From Ramazzottius varieornatus (taxonomy: Eukaryota; Tardigrada; Eutardigrada; Parachela; Ramazzottiidae), in NCBI GenBank assembly GCA_001949185.1, contig BDGG01000002.1:7530772-7594771 (forward strand): DNA of 64,000 bases, written 5' to 3'. Positions 1 through 11,532 of this stretch are shown one piece after another. Position numbers and translations under genes: made by a program. The number at the start of each line of letters is the position of its first letter. Position 1 is the first letter of the stretch. The notes under the pieces were generated by a model, which did not search any database, was not told where the DNA came from, and saw only the letters and a program-made list of their open reading frames with translations.

Positions 1-183
1 TCCGAAATTTAAGCAGAGAAATTCTGTATGCTTCAAAATGATTTTTGTCCGAACAAGGAATCGTTAGTCGTTAGATCATTTATTTTGAAAATTTTTCGAA
101 CGCACTACCCTGCTCGGCTATATCGAACATTCTGGAGCTTCCGTATATACTGTACTTCTCAGTACATCGTACAATACAAAAAT

Positions 184-1209
184 CTAAAGCTCATCCTTCT
201 GCGCTGGTTTTGCCTTTTGCGGCTCATTTTCCGATGAGAAACCGAAGAATTGGTTTTGATCTTTCTTGTCTCTTTTCTTGAGGCTTTCCGACGTACCTTT
301 TACGCCTTGTGCTGCTCTCGTGAAAGACTTTGCTTGTTCCGCCTCCGAGTTTCCTGCTGTTAAAGGCTCGCCATTGCGTTCGCCACCTACGCCGTTGCGG
401 GCCTTTTTTGTTTTGTCTCCGAGCGGATCAATGGCTATTCTTCCATCGGTGGCCGGCTTCAGGATCTGATCAGCGACCAACTTGAAACGAATGAGAAAGA
501 CATGATATTCGGCGCAGTGACCATCGTATTCTCGGCTCTATGGACAGAGCATACAAGGCTCGTACCTTGTCAGAAACTTTTCCTGCAGGAGAATCTTTTA
601 TGCCCTTACAAGAACCTGCGATCTCGAAGCAGATGTCGCCCTCCAGTTCCTCCACCGAGACTTTGGGATTCTCCATGAAGTGCCCAACCAAGCTCTCCGT
701 TATAGCTTTCCGATGATCGCCTACAACGAAGTAGACACATTGGAGATTTGTACTGAACATTTCCACTTGGTTAAGAGGAGGCAGGAGAGGTGTAACCTCT
801 TCGAAGACTCACCCAGAAGTCCGTTGCAAGCCTTGACCATCTTTGGTGGACTGTAAACGTATCGAACCAGGTTCTCCAGCTTGCATATCTTGTTCAGCAA
901 TGCCGGTACGCGTTCCGCGATAGAAGCCTTGGTAGGTTTGTTGAGCTTCCCATGCAGTTCTATGAACAAGGCGGATCATTTGAACGTACAACTAAACCGA
1001 ATTTGTACTGTGACGGTCAAGCTCACCTGAAATAACACCGTGGCATCCTTCACATGCTAGACCTGAAATTAAAGTAAGATCCTTCCATAAGCCCATCCTC
1101 AAAGCGCACATGTGAATTCGGGAAACTTACCACTCGGCTTCACAGCGACGACAAGTGGTAGACAGCATGAAGACAGAATAGTACAAAGAAAGAGGATAAC
1201 CCACTGCAT
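184..1209 (-). CDS. canopy/saposin-like ER-lumen protein with C-terminal KDEL
   Basis: Five exons (1209-1131, 1062-1027, 959-813, 720-566, 480-184) join in phase to give 237 residues. The start ATG is followed by a hydrophobic signal peptide (VILFLCTILSSCCLPLVVAV) and then CEGC. Six cysteines are seen in the body: the CxxC pair, then KIC, KAC, DIC and GSC. This is the spacing of the canopy (DUF3456, saposin-fold) family. The tail is Lys-rich and hydrophilic, like that of CNPY3, and ends in KDEL, an ER-retention signal. Known canopy proteins act in the ER as co-chaperones for surface receptors such as Toll-like and FGF receptors. Exon positions and KDEL are seen; the family call rests on the cysteine pattern and the tail; client specificity is unknown. 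A MANF-type or other saposin-like protein is the alternative. Confidence 0.72.
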
Positions 1210-1812
1210 GGCTCAAGAACCTTCTCTTGGCCAAATAACTTCGAACGAGGGGATACTTCTTCAGGAGCCAGTTGATATCACACAGCTACTTTGACGTTCG
1301 TAGACAGGTATGGAGAATACGCACATTATTTTATTCCCCGTGGGACCGGAAGTACCTCGCATAACGATATTCGGCATTACAACTCACAATCACAGCATAC
1401 CATGAGCGTGGCAATCGTAACGGAGCAAGTTTCTGGGTTATCATCACGGGACAAGGTCCGCTCCGAGAAGATAGACTGTGCAAGCTACCGAACGAACGCA
1501 GATGAATGGGAAACCAGAACAAACAAAAGATAGACACTACTAAAGTACGCACAAATTCACGAAAATTCCTAAACCATTCAACAATTCATATACCCACGTA
1601 CGAGATCCTTCTGCAAACGTTGAATGCCTTTACAAAAGCCCAGATCCCTTCGACAACTGATACGCGAGAATGTCGGGTAGGAAAAAGCGTAGTCGTCCAC
1701 GGAGAGAGACATTGGGAAGTCCACTAACGCGTACCTGCAGCAGGCAGCAGCCAATAAGTGAATACAGTGGCGTGGTTCATCGACTTCCGAGCACGTAGAC
1801 TTTCCAGCATCT
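1210..1812. other. intergenic stretch, canopy-like gene to TRIAP1
   Basis: No supported gene. It should hold the canopy-like promoter and the 3' end of TRIAP1. One CCGGAAGT motif lies near 1345. Short open frames here carry no family signal. Confidence 0.5.
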
Positions 1813-2639
<827 letters not shown>

Positions 2640-3117
2640 ATATCATGAGGCAAATGACTGTGAATGTCGTTCAAGACCTGTCCCGAGAGCTACCGTCGAT
2701 TCATGGATCGTTCCCCGAATGGCTGCTGGTTCGAGCTGATCTTCGAATTTGACGAGCTGGCCTGATCCACCTCTTGAATGGTATGGTAACTTCCTGGACC
2801 TTGCCGAGACTCCTGGAATATCGAGGTTGCTCCTACCATTGCCCGTGAACGAGAAGGGTTTGATGCATGATCGGGCTGGAACGCTAGCTTAACGTAAATT
2901 GCTGGACGAAGATGGAACTCCGTGGTTCTCTCTGGCGATATCGACGGGAAAGGGTGACGACAAACTGGAAGATGGAGACGTGGTTTTTGGGAGAATGGCA
3001 GGATGGGAGAAGGATGTCGAATTGCTGATGGATGTGTGGGATGCCTACAAGGTTCTCACTTGTGCATGTGCCTTACAGAAGCAATTAGATCGCCTCTGGT
3101 TTTCATCTAGGAATTAA
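2640..3117 (+). pseudogene. possible decayed cyclophilin-like sequence
   Basis: Pieces that resemble a cyclophilin fold appear in order but in different frames. A WFELIFEFDEL piece (compare the FELF strand) lies near 2730, an EYRGCSYH piece (compare YKGSSFHR) near 2815-2840, and PWFSLAIS with DGDVVFGRM (compare SQFFI and DGKHVVFG) near 2915-2990. Stop codons and frame changes separate them, and the usual active-site order is not intact. I read this as the relic of a peptidyl-prolyl isomerase-like gene. The similarity is weak and judged by eye, so chance resemblance or a divergent multi-exon gene remains possible. Confidence 0.3.
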
Positions 3118-3463
3118 CATGTGCGGGGACTGCGGGCAAGGGCTATACGGCATTTGGGCAACCGTTTCATCATTGTAAAGCACATAGTAGCTGGTCTAAT
3201 GGAATAAAATTATTGTATAGGTGAGTGGATGTAGGCGCGGCGCCACCACTACGAAAGATGTCACCGAAGAATACGATATCCAGCGTCGCAAACCTTAGTC
3301 TCATGTAGAGTCTGTTATTCACATGCGAATCACAGCGCCCTCTGTGACTGAGTCGGTCGCCTAATAAAGGATGGATGGCCAGGACTGCTCAAAAAGTTGT
3401 TGGACAAAGGAGGAAGTCTCAGCAGATTTCAGATTTCTGTACAGGGAATCGGACAACTATTTG

Positions 3464-5069
3464 CTACAGGAGTACATTTCTGCGATGGTAAAACTGAATA
3501 CACAGAAACAACATAAATAAATAACTGAAACTTTCCAAGTCAGGACCGGCATTGGAGCTGGGTCCCCATCGTGGATCACTTCGAGGCATGCGTCCGTTGT
3601 AACTGAAGCAATCTTTATCATTGAGGGCCACATCGAACCGCCGGCTCTTGCAGAATTCCGCTCCAGTGGGATACAATACACCGACGTAATCACCTTTTAG
3701 TTTCGCATCTTTGCAGGCGTTCAAGACGGCGTCGCAGAAGGAGGCGCACATCTTCAGGCGTCTCCACCCATTGGAGTAGAAATTATATTGCAACTGCAAA
3801 AAATGCCCAAGGGATATCCAATTAGTCCCGTAACTCTGGGTCGGACCAGCATACATCATTATGGAATGTGACCAAATGAGTCAAACCAGATTGCTCTCCC
3901 AATCGGCGCACATTTCTGGCCAGTCACAACGGTAACGTGCGCCACCAGGAATGACGATAAGGCTCAGTCGATTTACCCACGTCCCATGTGCCGGTACATT
4001 GCAACTTTGCACGGTACACCGGGCCAAGAATGGATTTACAATAATTGGGGCTTCTAAATTGAAATAACGATGTTTACACTTGGCCCTCTTTCCCCGTGGT
4101 TTGGTGTTGGTAAATGACGTATTGTCCAATCGATCCTTGGATTACCGTTTTGTTATTTGTTCAGGGAACCATAGTCAAAATTCATTCCATGAGGGCTCAG
4201 TTTATCCGCTTTCTATTTCCAGCCATATTTTCCATCAGGTTTTTTTATGAGAAGCGGTTGTGAGACTTACCGGGTCGCACACCCAACAAATCATGTAGTT
4301 GAGGTGCCGCATGCAGTTCTCCGAAGCTCCTTGAAGAGGCTTTACCTTTTTGAAGATGGATTCTAGCTCAGCCTGACGGCAACAACTTCTCTGAAAAGCA
4401 AGAGGAATAGGTCGTGATTACAATGAAGATTTCAAGTAGAAAAGTGTAGGATTCTTGTCAAGTTGCACAAAGTGCTTTTGCATAAACATACGGCCATCAG
4501 GTTCGTTTACTTCATTCTCTGGCAAAGAAGGCTATAGTTTTCGGTCAATAAGCAAGAAAGCTAGCTTTTAAGCTTTGAATCACCATTGATCCATCGGTGC
4601 AAGAATGTCGCTTGTAAGGAAGGACTAATCGAATGTTTCGTGCGTGAGCGATCAAAAGCGCGCAGCTCAAAGAACCTTCAATTTCAAGGGCCACTTACGG
4701 TACAACACGCACCTCACGATACCATGTACAGTTGCGCAGGTCCGGCTGCATTTGGGGACTGCGATTGTCAAAGAAAGAGCAAAAGGGTTGAGTGACTCTG
4801 AGTGGGGCTAAGGGTACCGAAGAGCCCGGTGCGTAAGGATCAACTTGATGGCCGGCTTTCTCGTCAATCTCATCACCGTCGTAGTACTCCACACCTCCCG
4901 AGTCGACGGAGTTAGCAGGACCCGGAGCGGAGACTTCCGTAATTTTAAACAATCCTAGTAGAACACCGAAGACCAGGGAACATTTTGACAGATGAGAGAA
5001 AGGATTCCGGATATTTAGATAAGTTGAAAATGAAGGAATCCGACCAGGCAGAATATTCCAACAAGGCAT
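3464..5069 (-). CDS. folate-receptor-like cysteine-rich surface protein
   Basis: Three exons (5069-4713, 4390-4271, 3793-3464) give 268 residues, all in phase 0. An N-terminal hydrophobic segment (CSLVFGVLLGLF) follows a short positively charged lead and may act as a signal anchor or signal peptide. The body carries CSFFDNRSP, NCTWYRE then SCCRQAELE, MICWVCDP, LKMCASFCDAVLNAC and GAEFC. These match the Folate_rec (PF03024) pattern of closely spaced cysteines. The C-terminus is hydrophobic (SYLFMLFLCIQFY), consistent with a GPI signal or a membrane anchor. Family members bind folate or riboflavin, or act in cell adhesion; ligand residues cannot be judged here. The 477 bp second intron is long for this locus and could hide an additional exon. 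Confidence 0.68.
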
Positions 5070-6535
5070 TTTGTCTGGCGGAAGTTGAGCGGAACTAGCA
5101 AACGGCGAATTTATGCTATGGCGGTTTGATCCAGGAAATACTTCGTGCGGAGGAAGTACGGTGTCATGCTGATGGTGGGAAGCGTCGACGCACGCGAGCG
5201 TGAGGTCGTCAAAGAGCAAGAAAAAGCGACGAGGCCACGAACCCTACTCGAGTCTTGTTTGGGGGCGTGCACGTCGGGGCAAGTATAACTCGACAATGAT
5301 GCTACATTGATGGCAGTTTGGCCAAAGTGATTGCCATTTTTACTGGCAAGTTTTGTAAACTAGAAGAGGGAATTATTCGATTTGCATGATGAAAGGGGAA
5401 AGCTAGGGAATAAGTGCGGAGCTGGCCGGCAGCAGGAGCGTGCAGATGCATCAAGCATCCTCGAATCGATGTGCCAGATAACTCAACAAGAACAGCCTCG
5501 GGCAAACAGACGAGCTAATACTTGACTTGATTGGGTTATCTGCTTCAAGAGTGCTGTCGAGAGTTTCCGCGGTAGGCTTGTGGAAAGCCATCAATCAGAT
5601 GCCAAGGCTTTTTGATCGGGTTGGCGAACAGGTGGCGCTTTGACAAGGGTTTGATATTGATTTTGCTGAGGAGTTTACCAAAGGAATCGCTAATGAATTG
5701 ATCAGCTGCCTTGCTTGTGGTTGAATAATAACAAGAAGATATACGGGCTGTCACGAGGGACCTTTTCAATAAAGTGCAGAACGAACCTTGATGACAACCT
5801 ATTCTGTCAGCTTCCGTCCGTACAGACAGTTAATATTACTCGGAGTCCTACGGTGGAGACTTCGAGAGTTTCATAAAGTCCACGCGGTCTACGTCCTACA
5901 GTTCGAGTGGTCATGTTTTCGTCTTTTGGTTGAAAGGTTCTTCACGAGTCCTTAGACGGGGAAGAAATGCATTTTTCCGAGGCGAGCAACCACAAAATCA
6001 AACGGGGGCCGATGATTACAGAGCAAAATAATTTTACCACAACAGCTAAAGCCGGTCGTAAATCAATCCCCGTCTAGTGACTGTTGCGTAATGTTATTCG
6101 TGGAAAAAATAACTTTGCTTTTTCTGGTCCGAATCATCAGTCCTTTTGCGACAGGATTGAAGAGGGAATAGATAAAGAGCAACACGGAAGTGGAGTTTTT
6201 GCCAATAATGACAGCTCTCTATTGTAATGTTAATCGAACTACTGTATCAGCTGTAGCTTTTAGATGAATTTGGAATGCGGAAGTTAGCTTTGTTCAGCAG
6301 AATATTCTTTGGTTTTAGTCCCATTTGTCCAAGAACAAATGTCAACAGATAATCTGGAGCAAACAAGCGCACACCATGTTTTTGAAATTCAGCTTTGTTA
6401 CGAGATACATGCGGAAGTAATACTTATCAACTGTATAGCACTCATCAGTTCTCATTATCTCATCACTGTAGGCACCGCAATACTTCGATCATGACAGCTG
6501 GCACAAAACAGGAAACGAATTAACGGACCGGAAGT
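5070..6535. other. intergenic stretch without a supported gene
   Basis: This holds the upstream side of the folate-receptor-like gene and the 3' side of the CBM14 gene. A minus-strand open frame at 5545-5769 looks faintly like a mitochondrial targeting sequence, but it lacks an ATG start and a second exon that fits. I do not call it a gene. Confidence 0.4.
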
Positions 6536-8485
6536 CTATGCGGCAGGCGCGACAGTGGCAGGCTGTACAACAATAGTTACTCCACCGGCGGTCGTACTAG
6601 TCTGCACTGCAGCGGGTGCTTCAGTTACCACAGGGGAAGCCACAACCGCAGCTGGTGAGACTTGAGACCCAGCTGTTCCCTTCACCACGCCAACAGGAAG
6701 AACGACGATTCCAGAGGTCGAAGTCGCCGATACATTCGCTACGGGAACTACGGGCACAGTGGGAACCAAGGACAAAGTGCTAACGGCAGGCTGGCCGTTT
6801 AGCGTGGCCACTCCTACAACGGACCCGGCATCCGCTGTCACTTCAGTGGCTGGAGCGGAAGTCGACAAAGCTTCCGTTGTGGTCTCTTCAGTCGTGGTCG
6901 TAATCTGTTCCGTTGTGGTAGTCGAAGGTGTGGTGGTAGTGGTGGTGGTGGTGGTGGTTGCAGCTTGGACGATCACAGGTCGAGCGGGTCGCTGAGCGAG
7001 GATAGCAGCAGCTCCACTTCCGGGTCCGAGGACAGGGACAACTGGTCCAGTTGTCTGCTGGACGGAGACCACGTTGAGCGGAACAACGTTGACAACAGCT
7101 CGCGCGGCTCCAGGACCGGATCCAACACCGACGACATTGGCGTTCGATGAGGAGGCAACTGGGCTGCGGATAGCGTTGCCGGGACCAGCACCGACACCGA
7201 CGACCGCCGCGACGGAAGTGGGAGCCTGAGTGGTGGCCTGGGCAACGTCCAGGTTACGGCTGGGCACTTGGGATTGTCCGCTCTGTCCATTTAGGCCGAT
7301 GACAATACTGGCGCCATTTTGGTCCAGACCGGAAAGTCTGGAGATGTAGCCTTGGGGAGGCGTGTCGAAGAGAGGCGCATCGGGACGGTACAGACGCGTG
7401 TTGGCATAACCGTAGAGGGTTTTCGATCTGCAAAAATCAATTAATCATTAGCATGTTATCACTCGATATTTGGATATACTGTAGAATATTCGGATAGAAT
7501 GGCGTCATATCGAGTTACGTCTGTGACGTTAGTTACGCAAAAACGAATGAAAATGGCATCTTACGCGGCGCAGTCCACATTATAATAGTAATCGCCTGAA
7601 GAGAGGAAATACAAGATCGGTTAGGTGAGCGATAAATTTTCGCTGGATAAAAGACACGGAAAAAGGATGTTATCAATACGGTATTTTCAAAATTAAACTC
7701 ACAAGTAAGAGTAAGCTGGTTGAAGACGGTTTGGTTAGGACAGAGAAAGCCAGTCTGATTGCCGCTGGGGTCGCATCGGTACTGTGAACCACAAAAGTTT
7801 GATAAATGAAAAAAGATTAGGATAAAATATCCGCGGAGCTTTTCAGCTTTTCAAGGACTAAAAATGTTTAACCTACGTATGCTTGGCACAGAGAAGGGGG
7901 TGCACTATCGGCGAAGAACCCTGGAGTAGCCTGGTTGGCGCAGTCGAAGCCGGTATTGGGGATGACGGCGTTGAGCGGGAAGGAAACTCCGGGCTGGGAT
8001 GTGGCTAAGATGTCGATGACGGCTTCCGAATCGAGAGCTGGGACGTTCTTGTACAGGTCGAAGACGTATTGTCCGCTCTGTTGCTGCACCTGACCCTGTC
8101 CGGGACCTTGGTTGGGTCCCACGACGGCGTGGAAACCCGGTTGGCGTATCTGATGTCCGTTATCGACAGGGCCATGGGATCTTATTTGCTGGAATCCGGA
8201 TCGTTGTTCGGTGAACGTCAAGGACGGCTGCTGAATTGTAGCCCGCGACTGAGAAGCCGACTGCTGCTGCTGGGAAGATTCTGCTTGTTGCTGTTGTTGG
8301 CTTTGACTGTCCTGTTGGTCCGCAGCGGGTTGAGTGCCGTTGTCTTGTTGGGCTCCCGATTGTCCCTGGACGGGCGTGATTACAACCTGGGGTACCTGAG
8401 AGCCCTGCTTTGGCTGAGATGCGGTGGCATTCTGTTGAGCATAAGCACCAACGAGGAGACCGAGAAAAAGTATAGCGGTCTTCAT
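6536..8485 (-). CDS. secreted CBM14 chitin-binding protein with low-complexity flanks
   Basis: Four exons (8485-7877, 7781-7703, 7595-7565, 7427-6536) give 536 residues. The signal peptide MKTAILFLGLLVGAYA is followed by about 130 residues rich in Gln, Ser and Ala. One CBM14/peritrophin-A domain (about residues 178-240) spans all four exons with the six expected cysteines: FDCANQ, LCQAYYRCDP, FLCPNQ, LTC and VDC. The last 240 residues are Val/Ala/Thr-rich with a run of about ten threonines. CBM14 binds chitin in cuticle or peritrophic matrix, so a structural extracellular role is inferred. A single domain in long disordered flanks is typical of ecdysozoan cuticle or gut proteins. The long antisense open frames across the Gln-rich and Thr/Val-rich parts are compositional shadows. 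Confidence 0.88.
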
Positions 8486-8546
8486 GACGGAAAATCGTCA
8501 ACCAGTGAATTAATGAAGATAGAAAACTATGATAATAGAATGCTCG

Positions 8547-8557
8547 TTGTTTTTATA
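8547..8557 (-). promoter_or_regulatory. TATA-like box of the CBM14 gene
   Basis: On the minus strand the sequence reads TTTATAAAAAC about 65 bp upstream of the ATG at 8485. That spacing would put transcription start near 8520 with a short leader. It is the only clear TATA match I noted directly upstream of a start codon in the window. Confidence 0.45.
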
Positions 8558-9613
8558 AACTAGCAAAACCCACCGTAAATTTCTCTGACATGTCGGGCCA
8601 ATAATACAAGTGGGAACGTCTTCGACGTTATTACGATGCCATTCGCGAACTTTCCGGCCGTTCCAACAAAGTATTCGCAGGCGCACAGGCAAAGCCGGTT
8701 TCATCGAATCAAACGCTGGTTGCGTCATTTGAAATCCGAAATAAATATACCGCACCTGTAAACATTCACATCCGTTACATAAACAATGGAAAGTAACGTG
8801 AATTAATGGCCTTAACACCTCGAAGAAGATCGCTTTCAATTACGGCCTAATGACGTTAACGTTCTTTGACGATCGTTGTTGCGCAAAGGCAGCGTGCTGA
8901 GAAGTTTAGCGGAGTTACTGCTGGCATTCCGCAGCATGCTACAGTTGGTCATCTCTTTGGGACGAATTCGATCACCATAGTTCTCATGTATTTTCCCAGC
9001 TACAACAGTTATGTACCATACCACTTTTACATTGCTGAACACGCATTCGGTAAGTTGACCGAAGGGAAGCCAGTTTACTCAATTCAACAGAATAACTTAG
9101 GGCAAAATTTGAAGGTAAGACGAGTTGTAAAGTAATAAACTACCACACTGAAATCAGACGAGTGAAAACCCATTGCAAAATCGTATAGTATTTGCAACTC
9201 GTATCCCGCGACCAACATTTTGCCGGAATGCCGAAGTATTAAAAACTGAGATTTAAAAATAAGCGAAAGTTCAGAGTGAAGCATTTGGTCAATTCTCACA
9301 ACTAAAAACCCTACTACCGAATCTGCTCAACTATAAATAGAAAGGTAACGTCAACGAGTAAAGCTTCTTAACTAGAAAGATGTCAAACGTGTCTACCCGT
9401 AGCATTTGATCGCCAGCCCTTACTGCTCCCATTCTGTGACGCAGCCGTGACCGATGAACAAGTCCGCGTTGCCTGAGCACCCAGCTCGGAAGACCCCGAC
9501 CTAGCTCGCACCCTCTTGCTCGAAGACTTCACCGTCGCCGACGATATCGATACACTGGCCGACCCCGACTCGTGCTTCTCATCTTCCGACACTTCACCAT
9601 TCATCGGCAGCTC
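8558..9613. other. intergenic stretch
   Basis: No supported gene. A minus-strand open frame at 9383-9604 is Ser-rich and lies just past the stop of the coiled-coil gene in another frame. It may be 3' untranslated sequence, or the true tail of that gene if there is an unseen splice. Confidence 0.35.
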
Positions 9614-10821
9614 TTAACTCTCGTCCGACTCTGACTCGTTGCTAGCAAGCATCTTTGTGGACATGGCCGTTAAGAAGCTACTTCGCTTCTCGGGACTACG
9701 AGAAGAAGACGGAGGAAGAAGAGGAGAAAAAGCTCTTTCCTGAAGAGGCCGACCGCATTTCCTGGATGACAGTTTCGCGGTGGTGTTGAGTTTAGTGGGC
9801 GATGGAGTGAGGTTCCGGGACGGCGTTCTGGAACGCTTGTCGTGGTAGGAGTTTGACCGCACGGAAGATGCTCGCTGTCTCTTTGGGTATCTGTTTCCAT
9901 TGGTGTTGCTGGAGGAGGGGAGGGCAACTTCGACAGTCCGCTTCGCAGTTCTTTCCACGTACCCAATAGGCTCTTTCGCGCTACAGACCGTCCTAAATAA
10001 ACGGAAAACGTGAAAAATTTACCCGGGAGACATTTGGACGAAAGAGTAAAACTGGGAGCTCAACAAAACAGTAGTTTGGTTTCCAAGTGGCGCACGTTTC
10101 CTGTGTTATAGCTATGAACGTGCGCCACTTAGGGAAAGAGCCTTGTCGAGCTTCTTTTAGCGAGCTCTTATTTAGTAGAATACTGTAGTTTACCTTAGGT
10201 GGTCAACAATTTTTGTTAGCTCTTTAATCTGTAATTCCTGCTTCGCTACTTTCGTTTTCAGCTCTGTAAAACGGCATGCAACGGAGAACTATCAGCACAT
10301 ATACAACCACGCACAACGAAAACCATTCCTCCACCGGGAAATGCACGGTAGAAACTGTGAACGGTTAATGCGGTTTATAGGTGAGGCTCTTACCGGCCAG
10401 TTCCGACGCTAAATCGTCAATCGTACATGCAGACGAGTCGTTCGATGGCGGAGTTCCATCTTTTCGCACTGTCCACTTGTGTTTCGATTTGTCTTGTCCA
10501 TCTTTAAAACATTTCAACTTTAGCGGTAAGCCTGAGTTACCCCTCACCCTGCTCTTGTTGTTGCAGCAGGTGATTGTAAGCTGAAAGAAAAAGCGCGCGA
10601 GTTAATCAAATGAACAATGAATGAAACTGACAACTGACGTCCAGTAAACGAGACAACCCCATGATCATACCTCGACAGACTTTCTTGTGGGTGCTGAACA
10701 CTTCATAGAGTTGTGCTTTCATCTCTCGAGACATGACTTTGATGCTGCTGCTGATAGAGATCACTCCATCTTTATCCCTTTCCACGCTTGCTGCGGCTGT
10801 GCCAACGGACGCGTTTGACAT
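9614..10821 (-). CDS. unrecognised coiled-coil, Ser/Arg-rich protein
   Basis: Five exons (10821-10671, 10580-10548, 10501-10394, 10263-10194, 9992-9614) join in phase to 246 residues. I do not recognise the family. The N-terminal half has heptad-like helical stretches (MSREMKAQLYEVF, YNHLLQQQEQ, KTKVAKQELQIKELTKIV), suggesting a coiled coil. The last 125 residues are basic and Ser/Pro-rich with RYPKRQR and HDKRSRTPSR, which could be nuclear localisation or phosphorylation clusters. A nuclear, dimerising protein is an inference. Intron 4 (10193-9993) carries a copy of the AAGTGGCGCAC palindromic element. The consistent phases across five exons support a real gene. Confidence 0.6.
10070..10165. 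repeat. palindromic element family A, copy in coiled-coil gene intron 4
   Basis: Core arms CAAGTGGCGCACGTT and AACGTGCGCCACTT at 10083-10133, with weaker outer pairing including GAGCTC at both ends. Confidence 0.85.
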
Positions 10822-11193
10822 GACGGCAATCGTAGGTCCTGGAGAGCATAAAGCGTTAGTGCTCTTACACGTGGTCTGGCGCTGGTTTTCAACGTAATAG
10901 ATGTTGCGCTTACCGAACCAGCAGCAGGATTGCCCCTCTGCGACGGCAGAGTTACTGCAGGGAATGAATAAATGAATTCAGGTTCAATGGATGGAGAGAT
11001 GGACACAGAAGAAGCAACTCCTTCTCGCGGGCTTGCAGATGACCCGAAGCTTGCACTGTACCAAATCTCCCGTTTCGGAAGCTCTCCGATCCTTCCAGAC
11101 TGGAACGTCTGAACTTGGACAAACGGAAGGATGAGAAGACCGCAGACCGAAGCTATGCGGAACTTGACGGGAACAAATTTGACCGAAGTTTTA
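10822..11193. other. intergenic stretch
   Basis: Divergent promoter region between the coiled-coil gene (minus) and the ACSS3-like gene (plus). The long minus-strand open frame here has no family signal. Confidence 0.4.
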
Positions 11194-11319
11194 CTGTATA
11201 CTCTCCCGAAATTCACGTACGTCACTCCATTCAGAGTGCAAAACTAGAGAAAGAGTTCTCATACGGTGACCATAACAGTCTGAATCAGTGACGTATGTGA
11301 ATTTCAGGAGAGCATACAG
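11194..11319. mobile_element. Tc1/mariner-type MITE, family B copy 1
   Basis: A 126 bp element with ~38 bp terminal inverted repeats starting CTGTATACTCTCC and containing TTCACGTACGTCACT. TA is found on both sides, as expected for Tc1/mariner-type insertion. It has no coding capacity. The unique centre is the reverse complement of the centre of the copy at 47518, so the two copies lie in opposite orientations. Confidence 0.75.
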
Positions 11320-11532
11320 TATACATTCCTTCCGGCACAATAAGTTGTCATAGACGTGTTAACAATCGGCACAGTTTTTATCGCAAACTCTGTTATGATA
11401 CTTTGACAATTATTTTGGTTTTTTCTGCAGTTTCTCTGATCCAGTTTTTGCTGGACCGCGCGCGAAGTCACCGAACCATCTCATGCCCGTTTACCTGTGT
11501 GCATTTACAGGTTGGATGCACCGATCGATAAG

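Noticed and set aside
5545-5769. Minus-strand open frame with a mitochondrial-leader look
   Set aside because: No ATG, no second exon in phase, no recognised family.
6759-8563. Long plus-strand open frames opposite the CBM14 gene
   Set aside because: They are antisense shadows of Gln-, Thr- and Val-rich low-complexity coding sequence.
10761-11225. 154-codon minus-strand open frame upstream of the coiled-coil gene
   Set aside because: It overlaps exon 1 of that gene in another frame and the family B MITE; no domain.
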